Below, in pieces: positions 62,855 to 64,000 of a stretch of 64,000 bases of DNA (the stretch's first letter is position 1; every line of letters starts with the position of its first letter). Source of the DNA: Tethya wilhelma. Taxonomy: Eukaryota; Porifera; Demospongiae; Tethyida; Tethyidae. A program made the translations under genes and the position numbers. Under the pieces are notes generated by a model. It had not been told where the DNA came from and searched no databases. It saw only the letters and a list, made by a program, of their open reading frames with translations. The DNA is taken from NCBI GenBank assembly GCA_964030475.1, contig CAXIPT010000007.1, forward strand, positions 495,055 to 559,054, read 5' to 3'.

Positions 62855-64000
62855 AAGTTGGGATTGTTTCATCAGACTCTTCAAAAGAACTTAAATTGTC
62901 AACTACATTGCAAATATTTGAGTTTTGACTTTCTTTGGTGTGTATGTGAACGGGACTTCTCATTTTTAGTTATTTCGCGTACGTTAAATATTTAACAACT
63001 TTCTTACGTATGATGATCACGTGCAGTTTTAATGTTATGTAATTTATGTTTGTAGGAGTGGCCAAAGTACATGATTTCGATCACGGTCGATACCCGGGTC
63101 CTACCCTAAACAGTCTACACTAAGACCCCCGGAAATACATACTATTTATCGAACATTTTGGGTTTGTACAGAGAGTATGGGAGATAATGAGATTCATACT
63201 ACACGTGGCAAGTTGTAAATTAGCTGTTATTTCTACCAGCTATAACTCGTGTTCAGGACTAGTTCAGTTCAAACCAGTATGATTTTTAAGCAGAGGAGGT
63301 CAAGCGCTCTGAATTGATACCAAGTTTTAGCAAAGTAAGTCAAAATAAAAAAGTAAACTACAGCTAAGTAGCTAGCTACCATGGAGTGGAGAAGATAACT
63401 TTGAAATTGGATCAAATCAGTACTGAGTATGTATGAAGCTTACAGAGTACATTTTTAGAATGTCTACATCTTGGACTGTAGTCAGCTATGTGCAAGAAAG
63501 TTGCAACTAAAGTATGAAAAAAATACAGCTTGTACAAAATCATGAATAATTGCTGTGTTAATCAAGCACTCACACAGCCTAGGAAGGGTCCACAGAGTTC
63601 TAGTCAGCACTGAAATGTAGCTCTACACTTGCTCTAATAGACTGTAAAGAGTTAGACTGCTAGCGCTTGGTAGACAGTGAAAAGTTGCCATCTTTGCTGG
63701 GCATGTTTTAGAACTTCCACAGAAATTAATGATATTCATGTACTTTGAAATTGGATCAAATCGGTACTGGATATCTCTGCTTGTGTAGAATTCAGATATC
63801 AATTCTAAAGTACTAGCACTATACGTACCTTGAATCTGGAATGAAACAATCCATGCGTGTTGAAGATACCAGGCATGGAAAACTGGAAAAGAAGCGACTT
63901 TGCTCATCAAAAACTGTCAGTTTACGTAAGTACAAGAGGGCGCTGCGCAATAGTACAAGGTATGAATATTAATGACCACTGAGCCTCATGGAGTAATTGG
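62855..64000. other. Tail of the window, no gene recognised
   Basis: After the N at 62854 the sequence has no frame resembling myotubularin. A direct repeat, CTTTGAAATTGGATCAAATC, occurs near 63401 and again near 63745, about 345 bp apart, suggesting a dispersed or tandem repeat unit. A short frame after TTTGTAG at about 63050 (GAGTGGCCAAAGTACATG) could be an exon but is unsupported. Confidence 0.4.

Overview
This is a eukaryotic, almost certainly invertebrate metazoan, scaffold. Genes are split into many short exons by GT-AG introns, spacing is tight (often under 500 bp), and about fifteen recognisable animal genes lie on both strands. A TGF-beta ligand with a latency-type prodomain, a YPEL protein, two ERK kinases and TUT1, beside GPI-type leishmanolysins, a Kelch/ankyrin gene, AT-rich introns and small foldback elements, would fit a sponge or another early-branching animal. 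That placement is inference; nothing in the window proves it. Single N bases (136, 25143, 36054, 38450, 55756, 62854) and two long N runs (29316-29914, 43261-43420) mark assembly joins, and several gene structures change at them.

Layout. 805-3133 (+): last exons of a DNTTIP1-like gene. 5120-7149 (-): TGF-beta-type ligand, divergent from UXT (7533-8012, +), which converges on V-ATPase c'' (ATP6V0B, 8374-9003, -). ATP6V0B is divergent from a PPM1E/F-type phosphatase (9386-14634, +) carrying a 1.66-kb internal tandem duplication. 14869-16805 (+): TRMT61A with a hairpin insertion inside an exon. 16986-21923 and 22303-26685 (+): tandem leishmanolysin genes, the second lacking five exons. 27078-32051 (-): TUT1. 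34090-36053 (+): Kelch/ankyrin gene cut by an N. 36394-38449 (-): middle of an MTMR3/4-type myotubularin bounded by N joins. 38451-38650 (+): C-terminus of an unidentified protein. 39805-41151 (-): YPEL, divergent from two tandem ERK genes (41635-46141 and 46346-49555, +). 49861-54589 (+): CDC45 with E2F-like promoter sites. 54897-61679 (+): a secreted or GPI-type thyroglobulin/antistasin/VWC/Kazal protein. 62130-62811 (+): first exons of an MTMR3/4-type gene, cut by an N.

Most genes are unrelated housekeeping or signalling genes rather than a pathway; the only local families are the ERK pair and the leishmanolysin pair. The less expected content is in the non-coding and structural layer. (CA)n, (CT)n and (GA)n microsatellites abut splice sites in many introns. 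Minisatellites at splice sites resemble neighbouring exon or donor sequence. There are several families of short foldback (MITE-like) elements, one of which appears to have inserted in frame in TRMT61A. Two halves of a myotubularin lie 25 kb apart on opposite strands, most simply explained by misassembly.

Exon boundaries were worked out by hand from reading frame, splice consensus and remembered family sequence; they are predictions without transcript support.
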